A stretch of DNA of 64,000 nt. It comes from Eutypella sp. D-1. Its lineage: Eukaryota > Ascomycota > Sordariomycetes > Xylariales > Diatrypaceae. Shown here piece after piece: positions 25,277 to 37,213 of the stretch. The DNA lies in NCBI GenBank assembly GCA_023313575.1, contig JAJTTP010000017.1, forward strand, positions 620,001 to 684,000. The letters run 5' to 3'. Within the stretch, counting starts at the first letter, position 1. Each line of letters begins with the position of its first letter. The notes below the pieces were generated by a model, which did no database searches, was not told where the DNA came from, and worked only from the letters and a program-made list of their open reading frames with translations. Made by a program: the position numbers and the translations under genes.

Positions 25277-26427
25277 ATGCACCATACACGCCGCAAGTCA
25301 GGTCACGGCTCGATAAACACGTCTCAGACCGACGTCCGCAAGGCCGTCACCGTCTCAGACCTGTCGAGACCGAGACGCCCGCAGTTAGCCAGGAGACAAA
25401 CACCACAGAACGTCCAAAAATTAGGGAAGAGCCCCAGGGTACGTGAAAAAGAATGGGAGGAGGAGCGGTGGTGGGATGACGACCGCGAGAGCTTCCCGCA
25501 ATTCTGGTATGTGTGAAAATCCACCTTGCACCAACTATCCCATGGCTCGTGTTGAGGGGACATTGGTCCGTCCTCTTCCCCATCCCCGACCCCGTGGGAC
25601 AAAAAGCCGGCTGCAGTAACTGCGGGGAATCGTCCTTGTGTCCTGATGCAATTGATGCAGCCGAGGATGGGGGCTGGCTGGCGCTGAAACTCCGGTCCAT
25701 ATCAGAGCGCAAGAGTGCCTGTTTTCTGTGCTTTTTGTACTTCCCTTCACTTCACTTCACCGAGTCCGAATGCAGAGTCCGCTAACCCGCTTCGCATTAC
25801 AGCATGACGTGCGAAAAGCAGTTCGTCCCCCAGGACGAGAAGTTCCTCTACTGCTCCGAGGCGTAAGCCACTGCCTACCCCCCTGACCAATTGTAGACAT
25901 GCGTCACTAACACAAATCTCAGTTGCCGGAAGCATGACCAAAATGCAAGCGCGTCAACGTCATTACATTTCACATCCACCACTAGCCATGAGAGAATGGG
26001 GTCAAGTTTACCGTTCTACTCGATGGGAGACCCAGAGCCCCGTGATATAGTCCCTCGTGCATCGCCCTCACGGCCAAATTCAAATTACTGGTCGCCGCCC
26101 ACTAGCCCCACAAGTTCTCACTACACGAGCGCTGTCTCGGCGTTGAAATCACTGACCGTACGACCTCCGAGCCCGCCATCCCCCACGTCAGCTTACTCGA
26201 GCATCTTCTCCATGAGCCGCAGCGGCAACCCGAGCCCGAGTGACTCGTATTCGAGACCCTCGAGTATTTATTCCTCAACCTACGAAGGTGGCGGCTACAC
26301 CACCTCGGCATACGATGGTATCGCCGGAGGTTTGAGCCTGGACCGACCCTTACCATCACGGAGACCAGGCGGGATCTACTCGAGACCCACTAGTATGGAC
26401 CTGGTCACACCGATTGTTGGTCGCTAA
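25277..26427 (+). CDS. Ecl1-family life-span regulatory factor domain protein
   Basis: Predicted exons are 25277-25506, 25803-25862 and 25923-26427, giving 264 residues. Splicing creates FCMTCEKQF, and 20 residues later YCSEACRKHD. The result is a C-x2-C plus C-x3-C zinc-binding-like pair that is the signature of the fungal Ecl1 domain. In Schizosaccharomyces pombe, Ecl1-type proteins extend chronological lifespan and respond to nutrient or zinc limitation. The first Cys is formed across intron 1 (TG plus C), which confirms that junction. Intron 1 is 296 nt with donor GTATGT and branch GCTAAC; intron 2 is 60 nt with donor GTAAGC. The C-terminal 160 residues are a Ser/Pro/Tyr-rich disordered tail, as usual in filamentous fungi. 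The basic N-terminal part (RRKSGHG, RPRRPQLARRQ) may carry nuclear localisation signals. Confidence 0.88.
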
Positions 26428-27422
26428 GTTGATTGACGATTATTTGGCAAAGCGACTTTACCCATTGCGGCCTCGGCATGCAGCCGGGAAAATCCCCCTT
26501 AATGACCCGGACACTAAGGACCCTCCAGGGCTCGGGGAAGGCCCCCCGCCCCTCACACGCGCAGGCCCTTAATTTGCGGTGTACCTTCAGATTCCCTCCA
26601 AAACCATGCATACGCACCCATATATATACATACGGTGTAGGTTTTTTATCTTTCCAAAGGTTTCTTTCTTCCTATCATATCGGTAGTACGAGTGAATACA
26701 CGGGAACGAGGAACACTTGGCCCCATCCTCCCCACCAGTGAAGTGCGGGGGGGGATGCTGGGGCGGGAGGGGGGACCCTAGCTGTACCTACATAGGCACC
26801 CCAGCTACCCTACCTACCCCGGATTTGATGTGTTCCACTCCACGAAGTTTAAAAGCGATACCAAGCAAGCGAGCAATGCAGCCAGGCACACAGGAAACAA
26901 CAAAGTAATGCAAGCATGGAGCATGGAAGGAAAAGAAACAAAGGGAGAAGAAAAATATATATATACAAGAAAGGAGACTTTCCCGGGGTTTGTTTTCTTT
27001 CTCTTTTCACTCAGGCCAATCGCATCTTTGGAAAAAGGAAAAAAAGGAATAAAAATAAAAATAAATTCAACAATAACTAACAAACTTCCCCCACTGTCCC
27101 AGGCCGCGTGATGTCTTATCGTAATAATAAATTGCCCCCCCTCCCCCCGTCCCCTGCCTCCCTAAAACGTAGAGGGGAAAATAAAAGATCCGTATGCAAT
27201 TGAATGTAATGCCAAAGGGTAAAAAAGGTTTACTTGACGTAGCTGATCACGCGGGCAGAGTTTATGGGCTGCTGTACACTCTCAACCACTTAGTCTGTGG
27301 ACACTTTGCGGTTCACCAACCCCATAGGAAAAAAAAAAGGGCAAAAAAGTGCCCACCCTGGTTTCTGGGGTTGCAGGATCGTCCTCCTGGCGATACATAC
27401 CGCAGCAGGCAAAAGTAGGCAA

Positions 27423-27466
27423 GTGTGTGTGTGTGTATGCATTCGTGTATGTGTAATGTGTGTGCG
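27423..27466. repeat. GT-rich microsatellite
   Basis: An imperfect (GT)n/(TGTA)n run of about 44 bp. Confidence 0.75.
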
Positions 27467-29109
27467 TAGCATTTTACCTTCTGCAGTTCAACGGTACATT
27501 TGTCATTGTCATGGAGGGGCCCACCACTCGGCGCAACTACATGAACAACATGAGAAAAGAAGAATTAGCCTTTTCTTTCCCCTTTTGATTTTATTTTTCG
27601 TTATTGACTCTACTACTCCCGAATATAGACATATATGTCCACTTGACGCATGTCTACTCGTCCTTAAGTTGCCTGCCTCGTCGCCTCGCTTGAATAATTA
27701 GGCCTTGTTGCTACGTATGGATTGGCTGGGTTTATCTAGACCCGGGCAAGACGACGCACGCACGATGCAGTTAACAGGTCATGTGTGTACCTAACATAGT
27801 GTATCCATTCATATAGATATATATCTAGATGGGCAATAAGGCCCCCCAGGTACTGCTGATGAGCCGGGCGTAAGCGAATGAATGGATCTATCAACCCGGG
27901 CTATGTATGCATTGACGGTAGGATCCCCCTTCTTTTCGTCATTTGTTACTCTAGTTGTCCAGGTACTTCCTGCTTCATCAGGGCCAGGGCAACCCTTTGT
28001 CCCCCTCCCCTTCTTTGGATCCGGGGTCGGCATATCTATCCGACGTGTCATTTTTCTCGGCATCTTCGGCGGGGCGGGGCGTAAGTGAAGTACTTGAAGT
28101 AGTCAGGTAGAGTAATAACGTGTGCAGTGTCATCCCATCTCTATGGACTACATAGGCATATCTATGTCATATCTTGGCTGAATGCGCAGTTGTCCATGGT
28201 TGATCAAAGGGCTCAACAGTACCCCATGGCAATATGTAATGCCCCGTATCATGTATGCATATACTTATGTACGTAGGTGGTTGGGGATTAGCAGCTCAGG
28301 GTAGAGCAGGTACAGTAAGTTGGTCCGTTCGGCACGATAACTCCAGAGACGAACGCACGCTCGGATTTCCGAATCCGTGCCTGTCCTAAGAGGCGTCGTC
28401 GCATATTCTAGAATACCCCCTTATTTACGTAGTACGTACAAGTATGCATAACACGCAGGAATAAAGAGCGGCGGGGAGGTAGATATGTAGATACAGGCAA
28501 TCGGTGGTATTTGTGTATTAAAGGTGATCAGCATTTTGCCGATATGTACCAATCCATTAACTACCCTCAAACGCCCTCTCCGTAGTATGCAGCGTACATA
28601 TTCGGTTATGAAGCCCCTTGGGAAAGAGAGAGCGCTCGCAAATGCGCCCCGCCCTATTTCCTACTGGGCGGCCAAGCCTGGCCTTGCCAGCCTGCTTGGC
28701 TGCCTATGTACATGACCACTCTACCATTCCGCAATATGTAAGTCTTACTCTCTCCTTTCTCCACCCCCTGAGCCCGCCGACGTCATTCTCGTTCCGTTCC
28801 TCCCTCTCCTGTTCATCATCTCTGGATTGCGCGTCTCTCCACCGTGCCCTGCGCACAGGAACCTTCTCTCTCTCTCTCGCTCGCTCTCTCGCCCAGTAGC
28901 CCCGGATTTATGTAATTGCGAACATAGCCCCTTTCGATCGATTAGGTGTTTCCTCGGCGCTTGCTGGTTCAACGGCGAGATTGTATATTTATAGTAACAA
29001 ATCAACATCACGAAGTATCCACAAAACTGGACGGTTAGTTGTCAAATGTACCTAGACATGTTACTATGTATATAGTCGGATCTCGGTTTCAGTTACGTAT
29101 TGATGTACA

Positions 29110-29132
29110 CCTTTTAACAGGGTGTTAAAAGG
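29110..29132. repeat. Perfect inverted repeat (9-bp arms, 5-nt loop)
   Basis: CCTTTTAAC, then AGGGT, then GTTAAAAGG: the two arms are exact reverse complements. It lies in gene-poor DNA with no adjacent gene end, so it is more likely a chance or element-derived palindrome than a terminator. Confidence 0.7.
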
Positions 29133-29400
29133 AGAAACAAGTTGGAAGTCCGTTGCCGCCTGGTGGGGATCTGTCGTGGACCGGAGCCGGACTAGAGAGC
29201 GGTCCGTCTTGGTCTCCGGTTCCAGACCCGGGGTTATTTTTATCCTCTCTCGACTCTTATACGAGGGACTTCTACTCCTAACTGGATGACCTACATACCT
29301 GGGTACCTGGAGTACGTCAAGGCTGAGGAACAAGCAAGACTGCATTGTCATGGGACTTTATTAGTCCCGACGATTAGTTTTTAACCTACACTGGCGGATA

Positions 29401-29432
29401 TGTACGTACGTAAGTACGTAAGTACTTACTTA
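29401..29432. repeat. GTAC/GTAA simple repeat
   Basis: A run of TGTACGTACGTAAG-like units followed by their near reverse complement (ACTTACTTAC), giving a palindromic AT/GTAC tract. Confidence 0.65.
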
Positions 29433-30594
29433 CACGTAGAGATCTCGTGGGGCTCCGTTTCCGCCGGTGTCCTGCCGCGCGCGGTGGATTCCGAGTCCTC
29501 CGGTGAGCCGCCGGTCAAGTACAAGTATAAGGTGTACACGTAACCGAATCCTATTATACAGATACCTCACTGCCTGCATATATACTTACTTCGTAATTAT
29601 TTTCTTACTCCCTTGACATGCATCAAGACAGGTAGGTGTTTTGTACATGGATTCCATGCTCGCTCTATTAGAAGCCCGGCCGCCCTGGAGACCTGCGGCA
29701 GGACAGAGCCGGTCCCGTCTTATCAAGAGCTCACAGCAGCTTGATTGGTACCTCTAAATTACCTACTTTGCGCTGTAACATGGGATTAATATGTCGGGGA
29801 TGACTTAGGTACTTAAATGCATTCGTTTTTTCTTCGCTATTAAGACTCTTGTTGGTCTCGACTAACTAACCTGCCCAAGTAGTACAACTACCTACCTAAG
29901 TATGTGCCTAACTATGCGCTACCCCATTTTGCCCACTGTGCAGCTTTGCTAAACCGCTAAATTGGCCAACGGCCTCAAGTCTTTCTGAGCCAACTCTTAC
30001 TTAGGTAACTAAGGCAACAGCTATGGATAGACTATGAATACCTTTGTCCATCAATCTAGGCCGTGCTCTAGTTGTATATAGGTATTGGCCGGCAGGTGGT
30101 GGCAGTCTTGCCGAGAGTTGCCAAATGTCATACATAAATACCTACCTAAGGTAAGCCCCTCCTCTCCGCCTCTCCGTCCCGAGGTCCCTCCGCCCCTCCC
30201 CCGCATCTGCTCAGAGCGGCGATGTTCATGGTTCGGTTCTAATGTGATCCGACACGAACGAATGGGCTGGCTCAATTTGTACACCTTAGGTAGTTCAGTC
30301 AATCTAGTCATTATTGTAATCAAGTTGAAGTAGTTGGTCTAGGTTTTTCCTCCCCAAAACCTTATTATTATTCTTGTTTGTGGCAAGCTGTGGTCATCGT
30401 CCCTTGTTGCCGTCTCTTGTTGCATTCATTGGAACCTGTTAGATAGACAGGCAGACGACCTAACTAGCTGTCTAACTAATTGACAGACTATCGAAACCCG
30501 CGCGACTCTTATTTTATACCGAGGGCCTCAGGTGAACCGAAGTGTTAAGCCGAACCACACCCGCGCCACTCGGAGTAGCCGGACGTGCTGTAGT

Positions 30595-31674
30595 ATGATC
30601 TTGCGGCCCATCAACATCCTCGCCAGGTCATCAACAAGACTTGCTGCAACTGCGAACCGGAGCTTTCCACTCCCGCATTCTAAACCGTCCATCGCGTGCA
30701 ACTTCGTATCTGCCCTCCGTTTCTCCTCCACCATGGCAGAGAAGACTACTCCACAGCGACGCCTTAGTATGTTTTTCTGCCTACCTGTGACATCTTCTCG
30801 TCTAATGTGCAAGAGATCGGGACTAACACTTACATGAATAGAGAACCAGGCGATTTTGTCAGTAACTAGAGGGGCCTTCAGCATTGCAGAAGCGCCCGGT
30901 GCAACTTAGATAAGAAGGCACATCTACTGACTTGGCATTCTGGCACAGCATCTGCGACCTGCAGGACAAATTTGCTCCGGCCATCCATGAATTCGACAAG
31001 GTGTACGTATTATAAACAGTCTGTGCGCTTGCATGCTGCTGCTGAGGGAGGGGGGTGGTGGCAAAAGACATACGTTACATTGGATTTTACGGAACTGACT
31101 GACACCCCCCGGGCGCCAACACAGCGTACTTACGACGCAGAAGGTCCTGCGCGCGGCCAAGATCCTGCAGATCCCCGTGTACGTGACGACGCAGAACGCG
31201 GCGCGGCTTGGGGGCCCCGTAGCGGAGCTGCAGAAGCCGCTCGAGGAGACGGGGGCGACGGTGATCGACAAGACGCGGTTCAGCATGTGGGTGCCGGAGC
31301 TGGCGGCGCACTTCGCATCGCGGTTCGACGGCGCCTCGTCGACGGCGGACGAGTTCGCGCCCCCCGAGACCAGCGTCGTCATCGTCGGCATCGAGTCCCA
31401 CATCTGCGTCACCCAGACGGCCCTCGACCTGCTCGCCGCCGGCCACGACGTCTATGTCCTCGCCGACGGCGTCAGCAGCTGCAATAGTCAGGAGGTCCCC
31501 ATTGCCCTCGCCCGTCTCCGCGCCGAGGGCGCCACCGTCACGTCCTCCGAGAGCTGGCTCTACGAGACCATGGGCGACGCCGCCATTCCCGAGTTCAAGC
31601 AGATCGCCGGTCTCGTCAAGGAGTCTAGCGGCGACACCAAGACAGCCCTTTCCGCCCTGCTGAGCAAGATCTGA
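30595..31674 (+). CDS. Isochorismatase-like hydrolase (ISOC1/2 type), probable mitochondrial form
   Basis: Predicted exons are 30595-30766, 30842-30857 (16 nt), 30949-31002 and 31125-31674, giving 263 residues. The isochorismatase-like cysteine hydrolase triad is visible: Asp66 in IFICDLQDKF, Lys130 in IDKTRFSMW and Cys175 in ESHICVTQT. The ESHxCV context resembles the ISOC1/ISOC2 group rather than true isochorismatase. Residues 1-46 contain no Asp or Glu and many Arg/Ser/Ala, ending RFSST just before Met47, as expected for a mitochondrial presequence. The ATG at 30733 (CACCATGG context) would give a 217-residue cytosolic form. Donors are GTATGT, GTCAGT and GTACGT, and all phases close. A donor 4 nt later for exon 2 would break the frame. 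The substrate is unknown. The gene is convergent with the downstream acetyltransferase gene. Confidence 0.87.
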
Positions 31675-32230
31675 TCGATCCTGCGAGATGAGATTTTGCA
31701 TGTAGGCATGCAAGCAAGGTTGGATTGGATGTTACATGCTGGAAAAGGGGGGGTGGGTGGTTACAAACGGGACGAGAAGAAGTGATATTCGCTACGCCTG
31801 TCGCTTTTTGTGCCAGCAATGGCTTCGTACACTTACACGTTACATAGGTACATTCTTCTACATATAGAAATAGATATTCACCATAACCTAGGAGTTCTAT
31901 GCTGGGTGAAAGCAAGCTGTAGGCTTCCAACGATGGTGTGTTTGATACGGTTTTCTGTATGGGGTACTTCTTGTATAAACATACCCCGTAAGCTCTTTAT
32001 AAGTGCGATCCTTAACTTTGGACAATGCTCACTGTGCTCTATTTGGTTGTATTTGTATATACCAGTGTAATGCGCGGTGGAAAACATGTAATACGCAGGG
32101 AATTAGCATTCAAGGTCTTGCCCAGTAAGCGCGATGAAGCCAAGCTTTCTTCTAGACCAAGAAAGGGGCGCAAAGGAGCAAGTCCTTATAAAATTCCATA
32201 ACCACATCACATGCCCCCCATTCCCCGTCA

Positions 32231-33037
32231 TCAAACCCCACGATCACCGTCGCTGTCACGGCGCAGCTGCTCGCGAATCTCCTCGAGCTTCTTGACCTGG
32301 GACCCGTCCGCGCGGAAGTTGTCAGGGCGCAGCCAGGCCTTGAGGGCGGCGCCGACGCGGCCGCGGACCCAATCCTCGTCGTCGACGATGGCGTACCAGG
32401 CGGTGTCGCGGTTGCGGCCGCGCACGATGCGGTGGGCGCGGAAGAGGCCCTCGGGCGCGAAGCCCAGACGCTCGGCGGCGCGCCGGCTGCGAGCGTTCAG
32501 CGCGTCGCACTTCCACTCCACCCGCCGGAACCCCAGGTTCTCCACCGCGTGCTCGATCGCCAGCGCCAGCGCCTCCGTCGCCGCCCGCGTCCGCTGCAGC
32601 GCCGGCGAAAACGTCACCCACCCGATCTCCACGCTGCGGTGGCCCGGCTCGATGTTGAGATAGGCCAGGTAGCCGACCGGCGTCCCGGTGCCGGTGCCGG
32701 GGTTAGTGCCGTCGTCGTCGTCGGCCTTCTCGTCCGCTGAAGCTTTTGGCAGGAGCACGGTGTAGAAGAACGGGTCGCGCGACTCCGGCAGCTGCGCGAT
32801 GTGCTCCGTGAACTCAGCCTGCGTCTCGAAGCCCTCTTTTGCCCCCGGCAGGTACCGCCAGACGGCGGAGCGGACCTCGGGCGACAGCCCGGCGCCGCAC
32901 AGCTGCTCGTACAGGGCTGGCGCGTGCGACGCCTCGATCGGCGCCAGCGTCACGTACCGGCCCTCGATAGGTTGGCGCTCCGGCCACCGCGCCGGTCGCG
33001 GGTCTACCGGTGGACCGACCGAACCGCCTGAAGACAT
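32231..33037 (-). CDS. GNAT-family N-acetyltransferase (RimJ/RimL-like)
   Basis: A single-exon minus-strand gene of 268 residues; ATG at 33037-33035, TGA at 32233-32231. It shows the RimL-like layout. EGRYVTLAPIEASHAPALYEQL lies near the start, GYLAYLNIEPGHRSVEIGWVTFSP forms the beta-4/beta-5 core, and QRTRAATEALALAIEHA replaces the acetyl-CoA loop. It continues with GFRRVEWKCDALNARSRRAAERLGF, the C-terminal GNAT half. An acidic insert (ADEKADDDDGTNPG) precedes the core strands. Many fungal paralogues of this type exist, and the substrate (amino group of a protein or small molecule) cannot be read from sequence. The coding region is clearly GC-rich. It is convergent with the isochorismatase-like gene, about 560 bp between stops. 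Confidence 0.9.
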   Translation of the reverse strand: MSSGGSVGPPVDPRPARWPERQPIEGRYVTLAPIEASHAPALYEQLCGAGLSPEVRSAVWRYLPGAKEGFETQAEFTEHIAQLPESRDPFFYTVLLPKASADEKADDDDGTNPGTGTGTPVGYLAYLNIEPGHRSVEIGWVTFSPALQRTRAATEALALAIEHAVENLGFRRVEWKCDALNARSRRAAERLGFAPEGLFRAHRIVRGRNRDTAWYAIVDDEDWVRGRVGAALKAWLRPDNFRADGSQVKKLEEIREQLRRDSDGDRGV

Positions 33038-33796
33038 GGCGAACGCTGGTGATAATGAGGCGGTGGTGCTCTTGCTGGTGAGCTGGCGGCTTGCTTGGAT
33101 GTTTTGGAGCGGTCTTTGATAATTTTGCTTTTCTAACTTGATATTACTAGATTTATGGTAGCGTGTTCTTTATCCTAGATATAAGTCTACATGCGCCTGG
33201 CTAAACAAAAGCTGTCGTCGGTTTCATATATATAAATAATTACGTATAGAGTCTAAAGGGGATGCTGATTTAAGGGGTCAAGTACAGGGCGTACTTTTAT
33301 GACTCAGTCGAATTATAAAGCACTATGTGTGCATCTATCTGCTTAAGTAGTTAGACTCATGCGGTCACACAGGCAAGTACTTAGGTATGCCTTTAGCGTC
33401 CGATCACGGGTGAGATCATACATGCTTTAAATCACCAATATGGATTTACAGATGGTATGGGGGAATAGACGCTGCCATGATGTTATATACTGAGACCGGG
33501 GAGGACTATCTTGGCGCGATATCCACTTCTCGCATAGGACTTCCTAATCGGTCCACGTGAGTGCTTCGTCGCTATATAAATCGTTATGTACGTTGACTTC
33601 CACGGGGTAAGATAAATAAATACTTGATGGTGGTTTATAGCCACTGCAGTGCTGTAAAGAAAGCTAGAAGCTGCCGTGAGCAACGAAAGGCAACACATCA
33701 TAGCAAAAGATAAGACATACAAGTTGCACAGTTAACCATCAATAAACATTTCGATCAATATATAAGTGCACGGGTGACTTCTATGATGTAAACTTT
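33038..33796. other. Intergenic region
   Basis: AT-rich with dense stops. It contains the 5' flank of the acetyltransferase gene and the 3' flank of THI6. Nothing else seen. Confidence 0.55.
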
Positions 33797-36121
33797 CTAA
33801 TCTATAGGTAATACAGAGACCTTGGCCCTCTTCAGCCACTCGAGGTCGCCGTTTACGGTCGCCTTGCGCACGTTGCACAGCTCGTCCAGGAAGGCGGGAA
33901 CGAAGGTGCCGGGCCCCCTCACGTCGTCACGTTCCGCAGCCAGCTCCGCCGCTATGCTGTAGTGCAGGACGGCAGCGAGCACGGCAGCGAGCCTGTGGTT
34001 CCCATGGCGGTCCTTCTCGGCACGATTCCCCTCCTCATCGTCGGCACCTTCCGTCGCCGGGGTGGCGGCGGCGACGTACGCCGAGATGGTGGTGCCCAGG
34101 CAGCAGCCCGTGCCGGTCACCATGCCGAGGTACTCGTGGCCGTTGTCGACGGCGAGCACGGCGTCGCCCGCCGTGATGTAATCGGTCTTGCCCGTCATGA
34201 CGACGACGTTCTTGCGTTGCACAGCGAGCGCCCTGGCCGCGGCGCCCAGCTTCCGGGCGTCGCCGTCGCTTGGCCCACTGTCGACGCCGCGCTGCTGCGG
34301 CGCTGGGGCGGCAGGGTCGCCGCCGCCGCCGACTGCGATGCATGACAGGATCTCCGACTGGTTGCCCTTGAGCACGTCGATGTAACCGCTGCCCAGTATG
34401 GTCTTGGTCGCGGCACGCCGGACTGCCGTAGCGCCGGATCTGTAACGTGGGACGGAGGAACGTCAGTCAGTCTTGGTCGTCATGGGGGCGCACACACGAG
34501 CAGATTGGCTCTTATACATGAATATCCTCGTAGAACTTCCCGTACGCAAACACATGTAAAAACTATTTTCCATGCACTCATCACGGCCCGACATCATATA
34601 AGAAGAAGCTCGTGCGGATCACGATGAACAAATCGCAAAGAAAAATCAAAAGCCAGAGCAGTAAGAAAATACCAGTAATAATAAGAAGCAAAAATGCACT
34701 CACCCAACAGGGTCGAAGACGACGGGCCTTCCAGCATCATTATACGCGCGTAGCGCCTGCAGGTAGTTGGAAAGCCCATCAGGGGTGACGGTACCCATAT
34801 TGATGACGAGGGCGCCGCCGAGGCGGGCGATGTCGGCGGCCTCCTCGGCGTAGTTGGCCATGATGGGACTTGCGCCCGCGGCGAGGGCCACGTTGGCGGC
34901 CAGGTTCTGCACCACGAGGTTCGTCATGTTGTGCGAGAGCGGGTGGGCCGCCTCAACAGCGCGCACGAATCCTGGCGTCCGGCCTACTAGCTCTGCTGGG
35001 TTCGGCGGCGGGGCTGTTGCTGTTGCTGTTTTTGCCGCGAAGGAGGTGGGAGGGGCGTGCCGTGCGAAGGCCGGGGGCGTCTTGACGAGGCGCAGTAGCT
35101 CCCGCGACGCCGCCGCCGGGTCCGCCGCACCCATGATGGCGCTGACGACGGCGACGCCGTCGAGCGAGCGACCTCGTCCCGAAGGGTCGCCGCTCTGCCA
35201 TACCACCCGCGACACGTTGGACGCATTGATCCCGCCGATGCAGACCGTCTTGACCGGTGAGTCGGCGGGGATCTGCTGTAGGATCTGCTGCAGCCCATCG
35301 ACGCCGATGATGCTCTTGGTGTTCTCTTTTCTACAGTAGAGAGAGGAGAAGAGAAAGGGGACAGGGTTAGCCGCGTGGCTGACAAGTTATTGAATGTGCG
35401 TTATGGATGTGAAGTCACATAGGCACTGATTAAGAGGCTGGGGTTAAGGAGAAGGGGTGGAGGGAGGGGGGGACGTAATGTGGGGGTTTGAAGGGAGAAA
35501 AGGGGGCTCTCACGTCTGCGTCGAAAACACAGTCCCTATGCCAAGGTAGTCTGCGCCGCCCTCGACAGCCGCCCGCATCTCCTCGACGTTGCTGACGGTG
35601 ACACCGATGATCTTGTCGTCACCGAGGAGTCTGCGCGCCGTCGCGAGGTCTGGGATCGTCGTGGTTGTCAGCTGATTTGCAAGAAACATCCTAACCCCTA
35701 ACAACCCCCCATCCAAAACTTAAATTAAAAAAAAACTAAAATGCGACGAGGAAACAAAAGCCAACAGCACTCAACTAAACTCACCCATATCGTCCTGGCC
35801 AATATGCACGCCGTCGCAGCCGGCAGCGAGGGCGACGTCGACGCGGTCGTTGACGAGGAGGGGGATGCCTTGGGGCCGCAGCACGGCGTGCAGGGCGCGG
35901 GCCTCGGCGACGAGGGTCGCGGTGTCGGCGGTCTTGTCGCGGAGCTGCACGATTCCGACCGTCGCCGCGCTACCGACCCCGCCATCGCCTCCGCCGCCGC
36001 CGCCGCGGACCGCGTCCGCGACCACGGCCACCACACCCCGCGCCGCGTTGCGCGCGCCGAGCACCGCCTCCGTCGAGTCCGTTACTAGGTAGACGGAATA
36101 GTCGACCTTGTGCTTGTCCAT
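33797..36121 (-). CDS. THI6: Bifunctional thiamine-phosphate synthase / hydroxyethylthiazole kinase
   Basis: Predicted minus-strand exons are 36121-35785, 35649-35514, 35330-34704 and 34439-33797, giving 580 residues (yeast Thi6 is about 540). The N-terminal half is thiamine-phosphate synthase: [46 protein letters not shown] and [15 protein letters not shown]. It joins the pyrimidine and thiazole phosphates. The C-terminal half is hydroxyethylthiazole kinase: [47 protein letters not shown] and the catalytic-Cys loop VTGTGCCLG. Introns use GTGAGT, GTGAGA and GTGAGT donors, and phases close at each. Glycine-rich (around residue 40) and Ala/Pro-rich linker inserts are fungal additions. No TPP riboswitch motif was seen upstream. 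It lies head-to-tail with its upstream neighbour. Confidence 0.93.
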
Positions 36122-37213
36122 CTTTTTTTGGGGGGGAAGGTCTTTTAGTCTCCACCAATTTGGGAAAATCTAACACTCCAAATTTCGTATTTTTGGATAA
36201 ATAATTAGATGAACCCCCGTTCCCTTTTCTTAGGGGCGTCAAGGTCAGGTCAAGCCAGGCGTAGCTCGGCTGCTGCACACGGGTTATCCGATGACCTCAT
36301 CCGGCAGCAACAGCGCTGAGTTGCAGGGGGGTAAAGGAATAAGGTATGAGGATGCAGGCAGGTAGGTAGGTACTTCAAAGCAATAATAATACTACGATGG
36401 GTGTTTATGTAGGGCACGAAAAGATAAGACGTAGGTATTTAGCAAAAGCGACTCTATAGGTTTCCCACGGGAGAGTTTGAAATGAGGTAGGTGATATATG
36501 TAAAGTTAGGGCTGGGAAAAAAACTGTTCGGACCGGGAGGTGAGCGCCGAGAGGTGGTTGACTCCCCGAAGGCATTGCAGGTGCAAGTAGGTCTACGCAT
36601 ATCGAGGCTTTTATGTAATTAGCGGGTTTTCCGTTTACCTTATTTTCGGGCTATCCCTCTTGACCTCCTCACCTGGGTCGAACCCGATCTTCGGGTTTGA
36701 CCTATACTAATGGGATTTCTATAATTCTTTTCCTCTTCTTTCATATAAGCGGAAGGATTATATATATATATATATAAATCCTACTGAATTATACTATGCA
36801 TCTATTTAGGCAGTTGTTAGTATTTCATAGCAAAGTAGTACAAGGATATACATTCATCATGGCATCCGATAGCCATGAATTACTAAAGCTACATATATAT
36901 CCCGTCACGGAGGTCGATCACAGGAGAGGCCGTCACAACAGTGTAGCAAATGATTTCTTTTCATTGAGTTATCAAATATATGTTAATTTTTTTTTATAAA
37001 TATTCTTTTTCTGTCTTTTCTTACTGTCTCTCTTCTCTTGTCTCTTCAAGACATCCCCCCCACTTTCTCTCATGGTAAGCGGGATTCGTCGCGCGTTGCG
37101 AGGAAATAACTAAAGCTCAAGGACTTTTCAGTCGGTGTGCGGCTGGGAAGTACCGAGTTACGGAGGACGGGGTGATAGCAGTGGGAAGGGGTGGAAAGGG
37201 GGACCACCCGTTC
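36122..37213. other. Intergenic region
   Basis: THI6 promoter side and 3' flank of the next minus-strand gene. It is AT-rich, with a TA microsatellite at 36759-36776. No gene recognised. Confidence 0.55.
36759..36776. repeat. TA dinucleotide repeat
   Basis: Nine TA units. Confidence 0.85.

Larger units (their letters stand above)
26428..30594. other. Gene-poor region with simple repeats
   Basis: About 4.2 kb. The first 700 bp is probably 3' UTR and flank. It holds A-rich tracts (26930-27080), a GT-rich run, a hairpin at 29110-29132, GTAC/GTAA repeats at 29401-29432 and several TAGGTAGGTA-like words. No protein-coding gene recognised. Confidence 0.5.

Noticed and set aside
36122..37000. TPP riboswitch upstream of THI6
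   Set aside because: Looked for CTGAGA-type and related conserved helices on the minus strand; none seen. The fungal switch is better known from other THI genes.
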